Positions 38,505 to 48,203 are shown, counted from the stretch's first letter. The stretch is 64,000 bases of DNA from an uncultured Granulosicoccus sp. (GCA_947492525.1 CANLNQ010000013.1:62001-126000), one strand, 5' to 3'. The notes: generated from the letters alone by a model not told the origin. Made by a program: numbers and translations.

Positions 38505-38708
38505 GAGTGGTGAGCACTTCCAGCTTCTATCAGGACAGGCGCCACGGTACCATCGACCAGCTGTAGCAGTCAGTAGTCGTCCCCGTGAGCACCCAATGCC
38601 GAGTCATGACGCTCACCGTCTGCCCCGAACCACGCCCGTTGACGGACTCGGCACAAGTGCTTCGCCCGTAGTATTCTGGTGAACCCACGAACAACTGCAT
38701 CTTGTTTC

Positions 38709-39698
38709 ATGAAGATTCTCATCATTGGCGCTGCAGGCATGGTTGGCGCGAAACTGACTCGACGCCTGCTGGATGAAGGCCAGCTGGACGGCAAGCAGAT
38801 CACGCAACTGTCACTGGTGGATATCGTCGAACCGGGTGTCACGGCCGCTGATGACGCTTCATCGATCACCATCAACACCCAGGCGGTCGACTTGACGCAA
38901 AGCGGCGTTGCCGAGCAGCTGATCAGCGATCAGCCTGATGTCATCTACCATCTGGCTGCGATCGTCTCCGGCGAGGCAGAAGCGGATTTCGACAAGGGGT
39001 ATCGCATCAATCTGGATGGCACCCGTGACCTGCTGGAAGCCATCCGCTCGGGTCACGAGCAGAACGGCTATACCCCCAAATTCATCTTCACCTCATCGAT
39101 AGCCGTCTATGGTGCGCCCTTTCCGGACAAGATTCACGACGAGTTCCTGCATGCGCCCATGACCAGCTATGGAACGCAGAAGGCCATCTGCGAACTGCTG
39201 CTGGCAGATTACAACCGACGCGGCTTTCTGCAGGGTATCGGCTTGCGTCTGCCAACCATCTGCATTCGTCCGGGCAAACCCAACCTGGCCGCTTCGGGCT
39301 TCTTTTCCAACATTCTGCGCGAACCCATCAATGGCATCCCGGCCGTGTTGCCGGTTGACGATACCGTGCGTCACTGGTTTGCCAGCCCCAGAGCGGCCAT
39401 CGGCTTTCTGGTCAAGTCCGCCTCACTGACGCGAGAAGACATGGGCTCGCGCTGCAACATCAACCTGCCGGGCTTGAGTGCCACCGTCGCGCAGCAGATC
39501 GAATCACTCGAGCGTGTGGTTGGCAGCGATGCGGTGAAACTGATCAAGCGTGAACCGGATGCCGTGATCCGAGGCATCGTCGCCAACTGGGCTGAAGACT
39601 TCGATCCGGCGCGTGCCATTGCCCTGGGGTTCGAGGCGGAGTCTTCCTTTGACGAAATCATTCGGGTTTATCTGGAAGACGAGATGCCGGCGGGCTGA
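38709..39698 (+). CDS. NAD-dependent epimerase/dehydratase-type enzyme, DenD-like
   Basis: 329 residues from the ATG at 38709, which places the Rossmann motif at the N-terminus (KILIIGAAGMVGAKLTRRL). The short-chain active site has FTSSIAVYG and Tyr-Lys in MTSYGTQKAICE. The sequence LPTICIRPGKPNLAASGFFS and VDDTVRHWFASPRAAIGF matches D-erythronate dehydrogenase (DenD)-type proteins, which oxidise a four-carbon sugar acid. The other den genes (kinase and isomerases) are absent here, so the substrate is tentative. Confidence 0.82.
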   Translation: MKILIIGAAGMVGAKLTRRLLDEGQLDGKQITQLSLVDIVEPGVTAADDASSITINTQAVDLTQSGVAEQLISDQPDVIYHLAAIVSGEAEADFDKGYRINLDGTRDLLEAIRSGHEQNGYTPKFIFTSSIAVYGAPFPDKIHDEFLHAPMTSYGTQKAICELLLADYNRRGFLQGIGLRLPTICIRPGKPNLAASGFFSNILREPINGIPAVLPVDDTVRHWFASPRAAIGFLVKSASLTREDMGSRCNINLPGLSATVAQQIESLERVVGSDAVKLIKREPDAVIRGIVANWAEDFDPARAIALGFEAESSFDEIIRVYLEDEMPAG

Positions 39699-39731
39699 GT
39701 CGTTCCGGGGGCCCCACGGGCCACCACTGTG

Positions 39732-39762
39732 GGCGGCGGGAGAAAGGCCTTTACCCGCCGCC
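39732..39762. terminator. Strong GC-rich hairpin downstream of the DenD-like gene
   Basis: Perfect 9-bp stem GGCGGCGGG (39732-39740) and CCCGCCGCC (39754-39762). The loop contains the palindrome AAAGGCCTTT, which can extend the stem. There is no T run after it, so it is a terminator-like or mRNA-stabilising structure rather than a classical intrinsic terminator. Confidence 0.5.
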
Positions 39763-39874
39763 GCCGAATGACCGGGCTGATTCATGACCACGAACCCTGT
39801 ACTGTATGGGTGCGCCCTGACACCTGTACTATGTATCAGGTAGCAGCGTCGATGCTGTCCCACTCTCACCGCGC

Positions 39875-40816
39875 GTGGTCCCGTTGAAAATCAGCCCTGC
39901 CACCAATCCCGTACTCGGCTATGCCGCCGCCGTCTCTGTCGTCCTGATCTGGGCAGGCTGGCTGGTAGCCAGCCGAGCCGGCGCGCAGTCTTCCCTGACC
40001 ATCTATGATCTGGCGGCTCTGCGCTATGGGGTGTCGGCCGTGGTCTGCTTGCCCGTGGTGCTCTATTTCAAGCCCTGGCAGGGACTGACGTTTCGGCAGG
40101 TTTTCCTCTTGAGTTTCGTACTCAGCCCCGTCTACAGTCTGCTGGTCTTCGGCGCGTTCCTGTTTGCGCCGGCCGCACACGGTGGCGTATTCATGAACGG
40201 TGCACTGCCGGCCATTACCCTGACGCTGTCCTGGCTGTGGTTGTCCGAAGGGCCACGGCGATTGCAGCTGCTTGGCACGGTCCTCATCCTCGCCGGCACC
40301 CTGCTCGCCGTTGCCGATGGCTCGAACCTGGCGCTGAGCCAGAGCTGGATCGGGGATCTGATGTTTCTGGCAGGGGCTGTATTCTTCTCCTTCTACATGA
40401 TCCTGAGCCGATTGTGGAATGTCACCATCACCCAGGTTCTGCTGTGCAGTTCCATCGTGAATGCCTTGATCTATCTCCCCGTCTGGTGGATGTTTCTGCC
40501 CACCGGATTTGCCGAAGCCGAGCAATCCCAACTGCTTCTGCAGACTCTGTATCAAGGCCTGATACCCGGCCTGGTCGGCCTACTGCTGGTGGCCGTGTCC
40601 GTCAGGCATATCGGTGCCTCATCCACCGCGGCCTTCATGGCCGCCGTGCCGGCTCTGGGTACCGTGCTCAGTCTCTGGCTCCTGCACGAAATGCCGGGCA
40701 TGCTGGGATGGGCCAGTCTTGCCGTACTGACGCCGGGCATCCTGATGGTCGCCGTGCGCTGGAAAAAACCCCTCGGAAAGAAGTTTGCCGGTGCCTCGGT
40801 AGATTCTGGTGTCTGA
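39875..40816 (+). CDS. DMT-superfamily (EamA) transporter
   Basis: 313 residues with ten predicted membrane helices in two EamA repeats (about 12-140 and 160-295). It starts at GTG 39875 or TTG 39884; neither has a strong ribosome site. Typical features are VSVVLIWAGWLVASRAG in helix 1 and TLSWLWLSEGPRRLQLLGTV at the end of the first repeat. Such carriers export metabolites or amino acids. The substrate is unknown. The ygjP gene begins 12 bases after its stop, so the two are probably co-transcribed. Confidence 0.85.
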   Translation: MVPLKISPATNPVLGYAAAVSVVLIWAGWLVASRAGAQSSLTIYDLAALRYGVSAVVCLPVVLYFKPWQGLTFRQVFLLSFVLSPVYSLLVFGAFLFAPAAHGGVFMNGALPAITLTLSWLWLSEGPRRLQLLGTVLILAGTLLAVADGSNLALSQSWIGDLMFLAGAVFFSFYMILSRLWNVTITQVLLCSSIVNALIYLPVWWMFLPTGFAEAEQSQLLLQTLYQGLIPGLVGLLLVAVSVRHIGASSTAAFMAAVPALGTVLSLWLLHEMPGMLGWASLAVLTPGILMVAVRWKKPLGKKFAGASVDSGV

Positions 40817-40828
40817 CGTCGAGACCTC

Positions 40829-41350
40829 ATGAGCGCCAAGCCCACAGAGAAAGACAGGCTACGCACTATTGCCCACTACCCGCCCGCCGTGGTGCAACAG
40901 GTCAGGCAATTGCTCAGCGAGGATCGTCTGGGGGATTATCTGCGCGGCAAATACAAGGACCGCCATCAATACAACAATGACGATGCGCTCTACGGTTTCA
41001 CCTCGGAACTTAAGGAGCGCTACCTGAAGCGAAGCAAACCGCTGAGCAAAGCCCTCTACGATGACCGTCTGGACACTGTCAGCAATGCATTGGGCACGCA
41101 TACCCGCATCAGTCGAGCGCACGGTGGCAAGCTCAAGGGCAGGAATGAAATTCGTATCGCTGCCCTGTTCAAGAACACACCCACTGACTTCCTGCGCATG
41201 ATCGTCGTCCACGAACTTGCCCACTTCAAAGAGCAGGACCATAACAAGGCCTTCTACCAGCTCTGCTGCCACATGGAGCCCGGCTATCATCAGCTGGAGC
41301 TCGATGTGAGGTTGTATCTATTGCTGCTGGATGCCGGACAGAGCCTCTAG
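40829..41350 (+). CDS. ygjP: YgjP-like (DUF45) metallopeptidase
   Basis: 173 residues, close to the 167 of E. coli YgjP. The zinc motif is VVHELAHFKEQDHNKAFYQL (HExxH with the downstream His), near residues 129-148. The family N-terminus is YNNDDALYGFTSELKERYL. The predicted role is cytoplasmic proteolysis or peptide processing; no substrate is known. It is the second DUF45 member in the window (see 28019). Confidence 0.88.
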   Translation: MSAKPTEKDRLRTIAHYPPAVVQQVRQLLSEDRLGDYLRGKYKDRHQYNNDDALYGFTSELKERYLKRSKPLSKALYDDRLDTVSNALGTHTRISRAHGGKLKGRNEIRIAALFKNTPTDFLRMIVVHELAHFKEQDHNKAFYQLCCHMEPGYHQLELDVRLYLLLLDAGQSL

Positions 41351-41375
41351 AAAGCGGGTGCCATGGGGTCACTAT

Positions 41376-41678
41376 AGCTCGGTTCTGATCCATTGGATCG
41401 TGGCCGCCCACTCCATCCATATCCTGTTTCACATGCAGCATCAGGCACTGACTGCGGCGACCTCACATGCCGGATTCGAAGGCTTGCTGGTCAAGGACAG
41501 GAAGTCCATGGCTCTCGGCAATTTCCACCACCAGATGCACCATCGCTACTTCGAATGCAACCACGATAGCCTGGACGTGCCTTGGGACAAGGTATTCGGC
41601 TCCTTCCACGATGGTACGGAAGAATCACACGAGCAATTCACCCAGCGCCGCCGGGCATTGGCTCGACGGGGTGCCTGA
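41376..41678 (+). pseudogene. Truncated sterol desaturase / fatty acid hydroxylase remnant (C-terminal part)
   Basis: The plus-strand frame after ygjP encodes HSIHILFHMQHQALTAATSH and NFHHQMHHRYFECNHDSLDV followed by PWDKVFGSFHDGT. This is the C-terminal third of the sterol desaturase / fatty acid hydroxylase family, including the last His box HHxxHH. The first two His boxes and the N-terminal membrane helices are missing: the frame begins at the end of ygjP. It has no credible start or ribosome site, so it should be a dead fragment. It probably records a deletion that joined ygjP to the end of a desaturase gene. Confidence 0.75.
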
Positions 41679-41688
41679 GCGCAGACGA

Positions 41689-42093
41689 CTACAGTCGATA
41701 GCCCTGCTCGAACAATGTCTGCAATGGACTGAACAGATTCTCCGGCATCTCCTGCCGGGAAAACCAGCGCCACTGTTCGCACTTGTCCGGCTCCAGCACC
41801 TCGGCAATACCGCTGAACGCAGTCGCTTCGACGAACAGTGTGATGTACTGTCTGCCCTCTTCTTGAAAGAGGTCATTGGTAAAGTCCACATGCCGCACAT
41901 CGGCGACCCGGATACCGGTCTCCTCAGCCGTTTCACGAATGGCGCAGCTTGCAACCGACTCCCCGGCTTCCAGATGCCCCCCAGGCAATGCCCAGCTACC
42001 AGCGCCATGGGATCCCTTGCGCTTGCCCAGCAGCAGTCTGCCTTCTGCCGTGATCAATACGCCGACACCTATCAACTGCTGCATCTTCTTCAC
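41689..42093 (-). CDS. Nudix hydrolase
   Basis: 134 residues. The Nudix box reads GGHLEAGESVASCAIRETAE followed by ETGI, matching Gx5Ex7REUxEExGU with all catalytic glutamates. The protein is a single domain starting MKKMQQLIGVGVLI (the ATG at residue 4 may be the real start). It hydrolyses a nucleoside diphosphate linked to another moiety; the MutT-like or sugar-nucleotide substrate cannot be told. It is convergent with the desaturase remnant, 10 bases away. Confidence 0.93.
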   Translation of the reverse strand: MKKMQQLIGVGVLITAEGRLLLGKRKGSHGAGSWALPGGHLEAGESVASCAIRETAEETGIRVADVRHVDFTNDLFQEEGRQYITLFVEATAFSGIAEVLEPDKCEQWRWFSRQEMPENLFSPLQTLFEQGYRL

Positions 42094-42300
42094 CTTCGCT
42101 TCAGGGGCTCTGCTTCAGATCCCGTGGTCATGATGCTTGTTCGAGTCACCCACGCTGCAAACCGGAATCACGGTCGGCCGGTGTCTTGAAATAACTCGAT
42201 CCATCCGCGCGCTCGAAGTCCGTTGTGTTTGATCGATCAGTCACACCGCCTTTGTTCAGATTACACTTACTAACCCCATTCCCACTCTAGAGAGTTTGCC

Positions 42301-42699
42301 ATGCCCCTGTCCGGTGAATGTTTCTGTGGATCCGTGCGTTACGAGGTGTCGGGACCACTACGCAATGCCAGATCCTGCCACTGCTCGCGCTGCCGCAAGG
42401 CCTTCAGCTCCCAGGCCTCGGCTTACGCAGAAGTCGATCCTGCTGACTTCTCCTGGTTGAGCGGTGAGGAGTTGTTGACCGCCTACACGGGCGTACACGG
42501 TGAAGGCCTGATGTTCTGCAGCCGCTGCGGCTCCACGCTGTGTGGCGTCATGAACGGGCAGGTGCATGGTGTGACACTGGGATGCGTCAACGGTGATCCA
42601 GGCGTGGAGATCGAACGGCATATATTCGTGGGCTCGAAGGCTGCCTGGGAAGTGCTGCCTGAAGGCGTGACCGTCTTTGAAGAAGGACCACCCGAATGA
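42301..42699 (+). CDS. GFA-family zinc protein (glutathione-dependent formaldehyde-activating-like)
   Basis: 132 residues. The GFA/CENP-V zinc pattern is complete: CFCGSVRYEV, then CHCSRCRKAFSS, then CSRCGSTLCGV. These proteins have structural and catalytic zinc sites; the founding member spontaneously-assisting glutathione-formaldehyde condensation is debated, so the true function is open. It ends overlapping the upstream, unused part of the next frame; the Gfo/Idh/MocA gene starts 40 bases later on the same strand. Confidence 0.9.
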   Translation: MPLSGECFCGSVRYEVSGPLRNARSCHCSRCRKAFSSQASAYAEVDPADFSWLSGEELLTAYTGVHGEGLMFCSRCGSTLCGVMNGQVHGVTLGCVNGDPGVEIERHIFVGSKAAWEVLPEGVTVFEEGPPE

Positions 42700-42739
42700 T
42701 CATAGTATGCTGGGCACAGGCAGATGGAACAGACAACGA

Positions 42740-43792
42740 ATGAGCAACGCAGACAATTTGTCATCCACGGGCATTGCACTGATTGGCGCAGGCATGATCG
42801 CCAAGACGCACGTGGCGGCGCTCTCTGCCTCCCGTCCTCGTGTCCGGCTGGAAGCCATCGTGTCGCAACATCCGGAACGCGCGGAATACCTGAGCGAGTA
42901 TTACGCAGGGCCAGCCCCCATGTTCACCAGCGAGCTGTCATGCATTACCGAGAATCCGGGCATACAGGTGGTGATCGTGGCCACACCGCCCAGCGTGCGT
43001 ATCGAACTGATCGAGACGCTTGCTCGGGCCGGCAAGCATATCCTGCTGGAAAAGCCGGTGGCCCGCACTCTCGAAGAGGCCACACAGGTCGTTGAAATCT
43101 GCGAACGCGCAGGCGTGACGCTCGGCGTCCTGTTCCAGCATCGCATGCGGGCCCCATCCATGGCGGCCGCTCGGCGACTGGCTGAAGGCAGCCTGGGCAA
43201 AGCGGGTCATATCGAGATTGCCGTGCCACTGTGGCGCCCTCAATCCTATTACGACGAACTGGGTCGTGGCACCTATGAGCGCGATGGCGGCGGCGTATTG
43301 CTGACACAGGCCATTCACACCATCGATCTGGCCTTGAGCCTGACCGGCCCCGTCACCCGGGTACAGGCGATGACCGCCACCACCCCATTGCACACGATGG
43401 AAGCCGAGGATCTGGCCGTGGCAGGCTTGCATTTTTCTTCCGGGGCCGTCGGCTCACTGGTCGCCAGCACCGCCACCTTTCCGCATGGCCGCGAGACCAT
43501 CACCCTGCACTGTGAACACGGTTCGATGCGTATTGGTGCCGATGCCCTGGAGATTTTCTGGCGTGATGGCCGATGCGAACGTGAGGCAGATACCGCGGGC
43601 CAGGCAACCGAAGAGGGGGCCGTCGTCGTCAAATATCAGTGGCATCAGGGTGTCATTGATGATTTCATCGATTCGGTACAACAGGGTCGTGCGCCCATGG
43701 TCAGCGGCCGGGCAGCGCTCGCCCCTCACCAGTTGATTGCGGCGATCGAGTCCTCATCACGTTCGGGTACGGCCGTGGATATCACGACCTGA
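42740..43792 (+). CDS. Gfo/Idh/MocA-family oxidoreductase
   Basis: 350 residues from the ATG at 42740. The N-terminal NAD(P) fold starts GIALIGAGMIAKTHVAAL. The EKP signature is in HILLEKPVARTLEEA (Lys is catalytic), followed by GVLFQHRMRAPSMAAARRL. The C-terminal domain has the family pattern DGGGVLLTQAIHTIDLALSL with a catalytic His. It should oxidise or reduce a sugar, inositol or similar polyol. The substrate is unknown; the nearby sugar-acid-type enzymes (DenD-like and the enolase superfamily gene at 48204) hint at carbohydrate use. Confidence 0.9.
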   Translation: MSNADNLSSTGIALIGAGMIAKTHVAALSASRPRVRLEAIVSQHPERAEYLSEYYAGPAPMFTSELSCITENPGIQVVIVATPPSVRIELIETLARAGKHILLEKPVARTLEEATQVVEICERAGVTLGVLFQHRMRAPSMAAARRLAEGSLGKAGHIEIAVPLWRPQSYYDELGRGTYERDGGGVLLTQAIHTIDLALSLTGPVTRVQAMTATTPLHTMEAEDLAVAGLHFSSGAVGSLVASTATFPHGRETITLHCEHGSMRIGADALEIFWRDGRCEREADTAGQATEEGAVVVKYQWHQGVIDDFIDSVQQGRAPMVSGRAALAPHQLIAAIESSSRSGTAVDITT

Positions 43793-43935
43793 GGGGCCAG
43801 ACCCTGATGTGCTGAAACCGGCTATACTCGTGGCAGCGGTACGATGATGAGCATCATCGATACCGGCGAGCTGCCAATGCAGCCACTACCAGCCCTGCCC
43901 CGCAGATGGGATCCGTACATCCGCACATCCGCACA

Positions 43936-44799
43936 TCACGTTTTCGGCTTGTCTCGCTGCACCAGCAATGAAATCAGCGCCAGCACGCCTGAGCCCAGCA
44001 TCAGAAAGACGGATACCGCATTGAGCACCGGCGTCGACCCGACCTTGACCATACGGTCGTACATGGTGATGGTCAGCGGTGCGTCGGAACCCACCAGAAA
44101 CAGCGTGGTGTTGAAGTTCTCGAAGGACACCAGAAAAGCCACGATACCCGCAGCTATCATCGCCGGTCGCAGGAACGGCAATGTGATGGTTCGCAGCACC
44201 CCGGCACGACTGGCCCCCAGATTGAAAGCCGCCTCTTCCAGCGATATATCGAATTTCTTGAGTCTGGCGGTAATGACCAGGGACGTGATCGTCGTGATGA
44301 AGGAGAATTGCCCGAGAATGACCAGCAGCAGGCCGGGACGCAGAAACTCCAGCTCGAGGTTGTAGGCCTCCTCCACACCGTTGGCCACATTACTGGCCAG
44401 CGCAAGTATGGAGATACCCAGAATGACGCCGGGAATCACCAGGGGCAGCACCATCAGGATGTAGAAGAAATTCTTGCCCGGGAACCTGCCGCGAACGAAC
44501 AGAAAGGCATTGCAGGTACCGACAAAGACCGACAGCAGGGCCACGGACACGGCAATCATGAAAGAGACATTCAGACCGCGCAGCAGGCGACGATCGTGAA
44601 ACATGCCCAGCTTCGGTTCGGTGTCGTTGAAGAACCAGTCCAGCGTGAACCCCTGCCATGGCAACGATGGAAACTGAGAATCATTGAAGGCAAACATGCC
44701 GGCGGCCAGCAAGGGTGCTGCCAGGAAGATGAAGAACGCCAGTACGTAGAGCTTGAACAGGACCGAACCTGCCCCGCTGCCAGTGCCACGAATCAACAT
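43936..44799 (-). CDS. ABC transporter permease, PotC-like
   Basis: 287 residues, six membrane helices. The inner-membrane permease motif for ATPase contact is LEEAAFNLGASRAGVLRTIT (EAA loop, about 190-209). It is the last gene of a four-gene minus-strand importer operon (binding protein, ATPase, permease B, permease C). It resembles the second permease of spermidine/putrescine-type systems, which also includes importers for other organic cations, opines and phosphonates. Confidence 0.9.
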   Translation of the reverse strand: MLIRGTGSGAGSVLFKLYVLAFFIFLAAPLLAAGMFAFNDSQFPSLPWQGFTLDWFFNDTEPKLGMFHDRRLLRGLNVSFMIAVSVALLSVFVGTCNAFLFVRGRFPGKNFFYILMVLPLVIPGVILGISILALASNVANGVEEAYNLELEFLRPGLLLVILGQFSFITTITSLVITARLKKFDISLEEAAFNLGASRAGVLRTITLPFLRPAMIAAGIVAFLVSFENFNTTLFLVGSDAPLTITMYDRMVKVGSTPVLNAVSVFLMLGSGVLALISLLVQRDKPKT

Positions 44800-44827
44800 G
44801 AGATAGTCCTGCCGTAGTGGAGTCTCA

Positions 44828-45694
44828 TCAGCTTTTTGCCACCGTACTGGAGAGCGTCTGCCCGGAGAGTTTCAGGCCAAGCCAGACCACCACCGAAGTG
44901 AAGGCCAGCAGCAGAAATCCGAAAGCGGCACCGGACTCCCAGTTATAACGACTGATGAACTGGTCGTAGATCTGTTCGGTAAACCAACTGGAATTCTTGC
45001 CCCCCATCAGGATGGGGGTCAGGTAACTGCCCGCCGTCATCATGAAGACCACAATGCAACCGGATACGATACCCGGCATGGCGTAGGGAATGATGATACG
45101 CCGCAGTACGGTAAACCCATTGCCACCCAGATTGTATCCCGCCTCGATCATGGCATTGTCCATACCATCCAGTGTGGAGACCAGCGGCACGATCATGAAC
45201 AGCATGACGGTGTAAACCAGCCCCATGATGACCGTGGCATCGGTATACAGGAATTCGATGGGGGTATCGATCAGACCGCTGCTCATCAGAAAACTGGAGA
45301 TGATGCCGGACTCACGCAGCAACAGTATCCAGCCAAAGGCACGTATCAGATCACTGACCCACAGCGGAATCAGACACAGCATGAACAGCATGCCCTTGGT
45401 GCGATTGCCTGCCAGCTTGGCAATGTAATACGCCACCGGAAAGCCGATCAGCAGCGCCAGAAAGGTCACCAGCAGGGACATCAGTCCGGTTCTGATCAGG
45501 GTGTTCCAGTAGATCGGCTCCATGAAGAAATCGATGTAATTGCCAAAGCCGAACTCATACACGCGCGGTGCCACCTTCTCCCTCAGGGAGAGCACCACCA
45601 TGCCGACATGGGGCAGGATGATGAGCAGCAGAATCCACAGGCTGAACGGCAGGAACAACAGCAACAGGGAAAGTTTGCGAATATCAGAGCCCAC
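44828..45694 (-). CDS. ABC transporter permease, PotB-like
   Basis: 288 residues if started at the GTG at 45694, five bases after the ATPase stop. Longer starts would overlap the ATPase gene. It has six membrane helices. The EAA loop is AMIEAGYNLGGNGFTVLRRI, and the helix before it (TVMLFMIVPLVSTLDGM) fits the PotB/PotH group. It pairs with the PotC-like permease downstream (28 bases apart). Confidence 0.9.
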   Translation of the reverse strand: MGSDIRKLSLLLLFLPFSLWILLLIILPHVGMVVLSLREKVAPRVYEFGFGNYIDFFMEPIYWNTLIRTGLMSLLVTFLALLIGFPVAYYIAKLAGNRTKGMLFMLCLIPLWVSDLIRAFGWILLLRESGIISSFLMSSGLIDTPIEFLYTDATVIMGLVYTVMLFMIVPLVSTLDGMDNAMIEAGYNLGGNGFTVLRRIIIPYAMPGIVSGCIVVFMMTAGSYLTPILMGGKNSSWFTEQIYDQFISRYNWESGAAFGFLLLAFTSVVVWLGLKLSGQTLSSTVAKS

Positions 45695-45699
45695 GGCGA

Positions 45700-46845
45700 T
45701 CAGCTCGCCTGTGCCGCAGATGCAGGGAAGCACAGAGTCTGCTGCATCGACCACTGCAACTTGACGGCCTCACCCGGTTTGATGTCGTCACTGCCGCCGG
45801 TCAGGGTCACATCAGCCTCCACCAGAGCCTGCTCCGCCGTGCGAATCAGCAGGCGACTGTTGGCCCCATTGAACAACACACTGTCGACCCGACCTTCCAG
45901 CACATTATCGGCACCGGCTGTTCCACGAGTACCCGCGTTGTTGCTGGTCTCACCGCCTGATGGCAGTACGCTCATGAACTCTGGCCGCGTATAGATGTTG
46001 ACCTCGTCGCCAACGCGACAGCGCTGCGAACCTGCCAGCCGTGCCTGCAGTGCAGTGCCGGCCGGGGTGCGCAGTACAGCGCCCAGCTCGGTCATTGATT
46101 CCACCTTGCCGTGCCACAGATTGGCATCACCGACAAAACCTGCCACAAAGGCGGTCTCGGGTTGTTGATACAGCATCTGTGGTGTGCCGACCTGTTCGAA
46201 GCGCCCCTGATTCATGACCGCGACCTGGTCGGACATGACCAGCGCTTCCGACTGATCGTGCGTGATGTAGACAAAGGTTGTATTGAACTGGTGTTGCAGC
46301 AGCTTGAGCTCGATCTTCATGGCCTCGCGCAGCTTCAGATCCAGCGCGCCCAGCGGCTCATCAAGCAGCAACACATCCGGGTCGAGCACCATGCAGCGGG
46401 CAATGGCTATGCGCTGTTTCTGCCCGCCCGAGAGCTGCTGGATATCGCGCTTCGCCACATCCGGCAACGCCACCCGCTCCAGAACGTCCTGCACCTTTCG
46501 GGTGATTTCCGCAGCGGGCACACCGGCACACCGCAAACCGTAGGCGATATTGTCGTGTACATTCATCATGGGAAACAGCGCCAGATGCTGAAAGACCATC
46601 TTGACGTTGCGTTTGTTGGGCGCGGCCTTGAGAACCGACTTGCCCTTGATCCGGATATCGCCATGGTCCGGATTCTCGAACCCGGCGATCATGCGCATGA
46701 GTGTGGTCTTGCCGCAGCCGGAGGGGCCGAGTATCGAGAAAAAACTTCCCCGGGGAATACTCAGGGATACATTGTCGACCGCGCGTACGCTCCCGAACTG
46801 CCTGGAAACATCGATGCATTCCAGGTCAAACGCGTGTTCTGTCAT
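45700..46845 (-). CDS. ABC transporter ATP-binding protein, PotA-like
   Basis: 381 residues. Walker A GPSGCGKTT at 40-48, Q-loop Gln87, signature LSGGQKQR near 139-146, Walker B LLLDEP near 160-165, and the switch His in YITHDQSEA are all present. A TOBE-type C-terminal domain (about 285-370) is typical of the polyamine/spermidine class. It energises the PotB/PotC-like permeases. Between residues 295 and 315 is a Ser/Gly/Asn/Ala-rich linker inside the C-terminal domain, unusual for the family. Confidence 0.93.
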   Translation of the reverse strand: MTEHAFDLECIDVSRQFGSVRAVDNVSLSIPRGSFFSILGPSGCGKTTLMRMIAGFENPDHGDIRIKGKSVLKAAPNKRNVKMVFQHLALFPMMNVHDNIAYGLRCAGVPAAEITRKVQDVLERVALPDVAKRDIQQLSGGQKQRIAIARCMVLDPDVLLLDEPLGALDLKLREAMKIELKLLQHQFNTTFVYITHDQSEALVMSDQVAVMNQGRFEQVGTPQMLYQQPETAFVAGFVGDANLWHGKVESMTELGAVLRTPAGTALQARLAGSQRCRVGDEVNIYTRPEFMSVLPSGGETSNNAGTRGTAGADNVLEGRVDSVLFNGANSRLLIRTAEQALVEADVTLTGGSDDIKPGEAVKLQWSMQQTLCFPASAAQAS

Positions 46846-46938
46846 CGTTTTCTCGAGATCTCTTCAATAAAACAGGGTCCGGCCTGTACGGCATACGGCA
46901 AAAGCGCACGCATGCAACAGTACAGGCCCGGCACGTCA

Positions 46939-48015
46939 TCAACCGCCAGTGGCAGCCTTGATCTTTTCCAGAGCCTTGCCTTCCATGTCTTCCACACCCG
47001 GTGGAATATTGGCGAAGAACTTCAGATTGTCGATATCCGCATCCGAGAAGGCCGCATTCACAGCTGCTTTCTTGTCTGCAGGCAGCAGATCTGCCGCACC
47101 ATTGATCGAGGCAATGGCACCGGTACTGGCTGACATCAGTTCAACGATTTCAGGCTGCAGGACGAAGTTGATCCATTTGTAGGCTGCGTCGTCGGCCTTG
47201 CCCTTGCGTGGCAGTACGAAGGTATCGATCCAGGCCAGAGCACCGGTTGCTGGTGGTACGAACTTGATGTCCGGGTTCTCGCCAAACAGTTTGTAGGCGG
47301 TGGAATCCCAGGACTCAGAGGCCACGATTTCACCGGAGAGCATCATCGCTGACAGATCGTCGCCACCTTGCCAATAAGCCTTGATGTTGTCCTTGCACTC
47401 GATGAGCTTTTCGGTCACGTCATCCAGAATGCCCTGATACTTGTCCAGATCGGAGTAGGCTGCAAACGGGTCTTCACCCAGAGAATACGCCGTAGCCAGC
47501 AGGATGGTACGTTTCAGACGCATGGATGTCTTGCCCTGATAGGCCGGATCACACAGATCGCCCCAGCTCTTGACATCGGGCGCTTCGGCGGTGTTCACCA
47601 TCAGGCCAGTTGTACCCCACTGATGCGGCACGGCATAGACTTCACCATCGATAGTGGCGTTTTCCTTGACACCATCGAGCAGCTTGGGCGTCATGTTGGA
47701 GGTATCGATCTGCGACAGATCCAGCGGCTTGTAGATATCGAATTCCAGTTGCGCAGCATAGATGCGGTCATGGCTCGGTTGGGCCAGATCAAAGCCTGCA
47801 CCGCCGGTCGCGCGCAGCTTGGCGATCATTTCCTCGTTATTGGAATACGTGACTTCGACATCGATATCGGGGTATTTCTCCTCGAACATCTCGATGACGT
47901 TATCGGGTGCGTAGGAACCCCAGGTCAGCAGACGCAGGGTTTCGGCCTGGGCGCCGGACGCCAGACTCAGTGCCACAGATGCAGTAATGGCGGATAATAC
48001 GGATTTCATTTGCAT
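46939..48015 (-). CDS. Periplasmic substrate-binding protein, PotD/PotF-like
   Basis: 358 residues with a signal peptide (MKSVLSAITASVALSLASGA, cleavage after AQA). The mature start ETLRLLTWGSYAPDNVIEMF and YSNNEEMIAKLRATGGAGFD are standard for the PotD family. The spermidine-type acidic/aromatic pocket residues cannot be verified by eye, so the ligand may be a polyamine, a sugar-amine or another cation. It is the first gene of the importer operon; 93 bases separate it from the ATPase gene. It is divergent from the enolase-superfamily gene, with which it may be co-regulated. Confidence 0.9.
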   Translation of the reverse strand: MQMKSVLSAITASVALSLASGAQAETLRLLTWGSYAPDNVIEMFEEKYPDIDVEVTYSNNEEMIAKLRATGGAGFDLAQPSHDRIYAAQLEFDIYKPLDLSQIDTSNMTPKLLDGVKENATIDGEVYAVPHQWGTTGLMVNTAEAPDVKSWGDLCDPAYQGKTSMRLKRTILLATAYSLGEDPFAAYSDLDKYQGILDDVTEKLIECKDNIKAYWQGGDDLSAMMLSGEIVASESWDSTAYKLFGENPDIKFVPPATGALAWIDTFVLPRKGKADDAAYKWINFVLQPEIVELMSASTGAIASINGAADLLPADKKAAVNAAFSDADIDNLKFFANIPPGVEDMEGKALEKIKAATGG

Positions 48016-48203
48016 GGTCCATTCTTTCCAGTTAGGTTAATGCGGTTCCACATGATCGGATTACCACAAGGCGACGTGAAACGAGTGTTCGATCATAGCC
48101 TCCAGAAAGTATCGCGTCAGGCGTCTGCGCGCAAACGATTTATCTTTCATTCAACCGGCATTCTGTCACAACCCTGTCATGAATGTCGCAGGAGAATCCT
48201 GCC

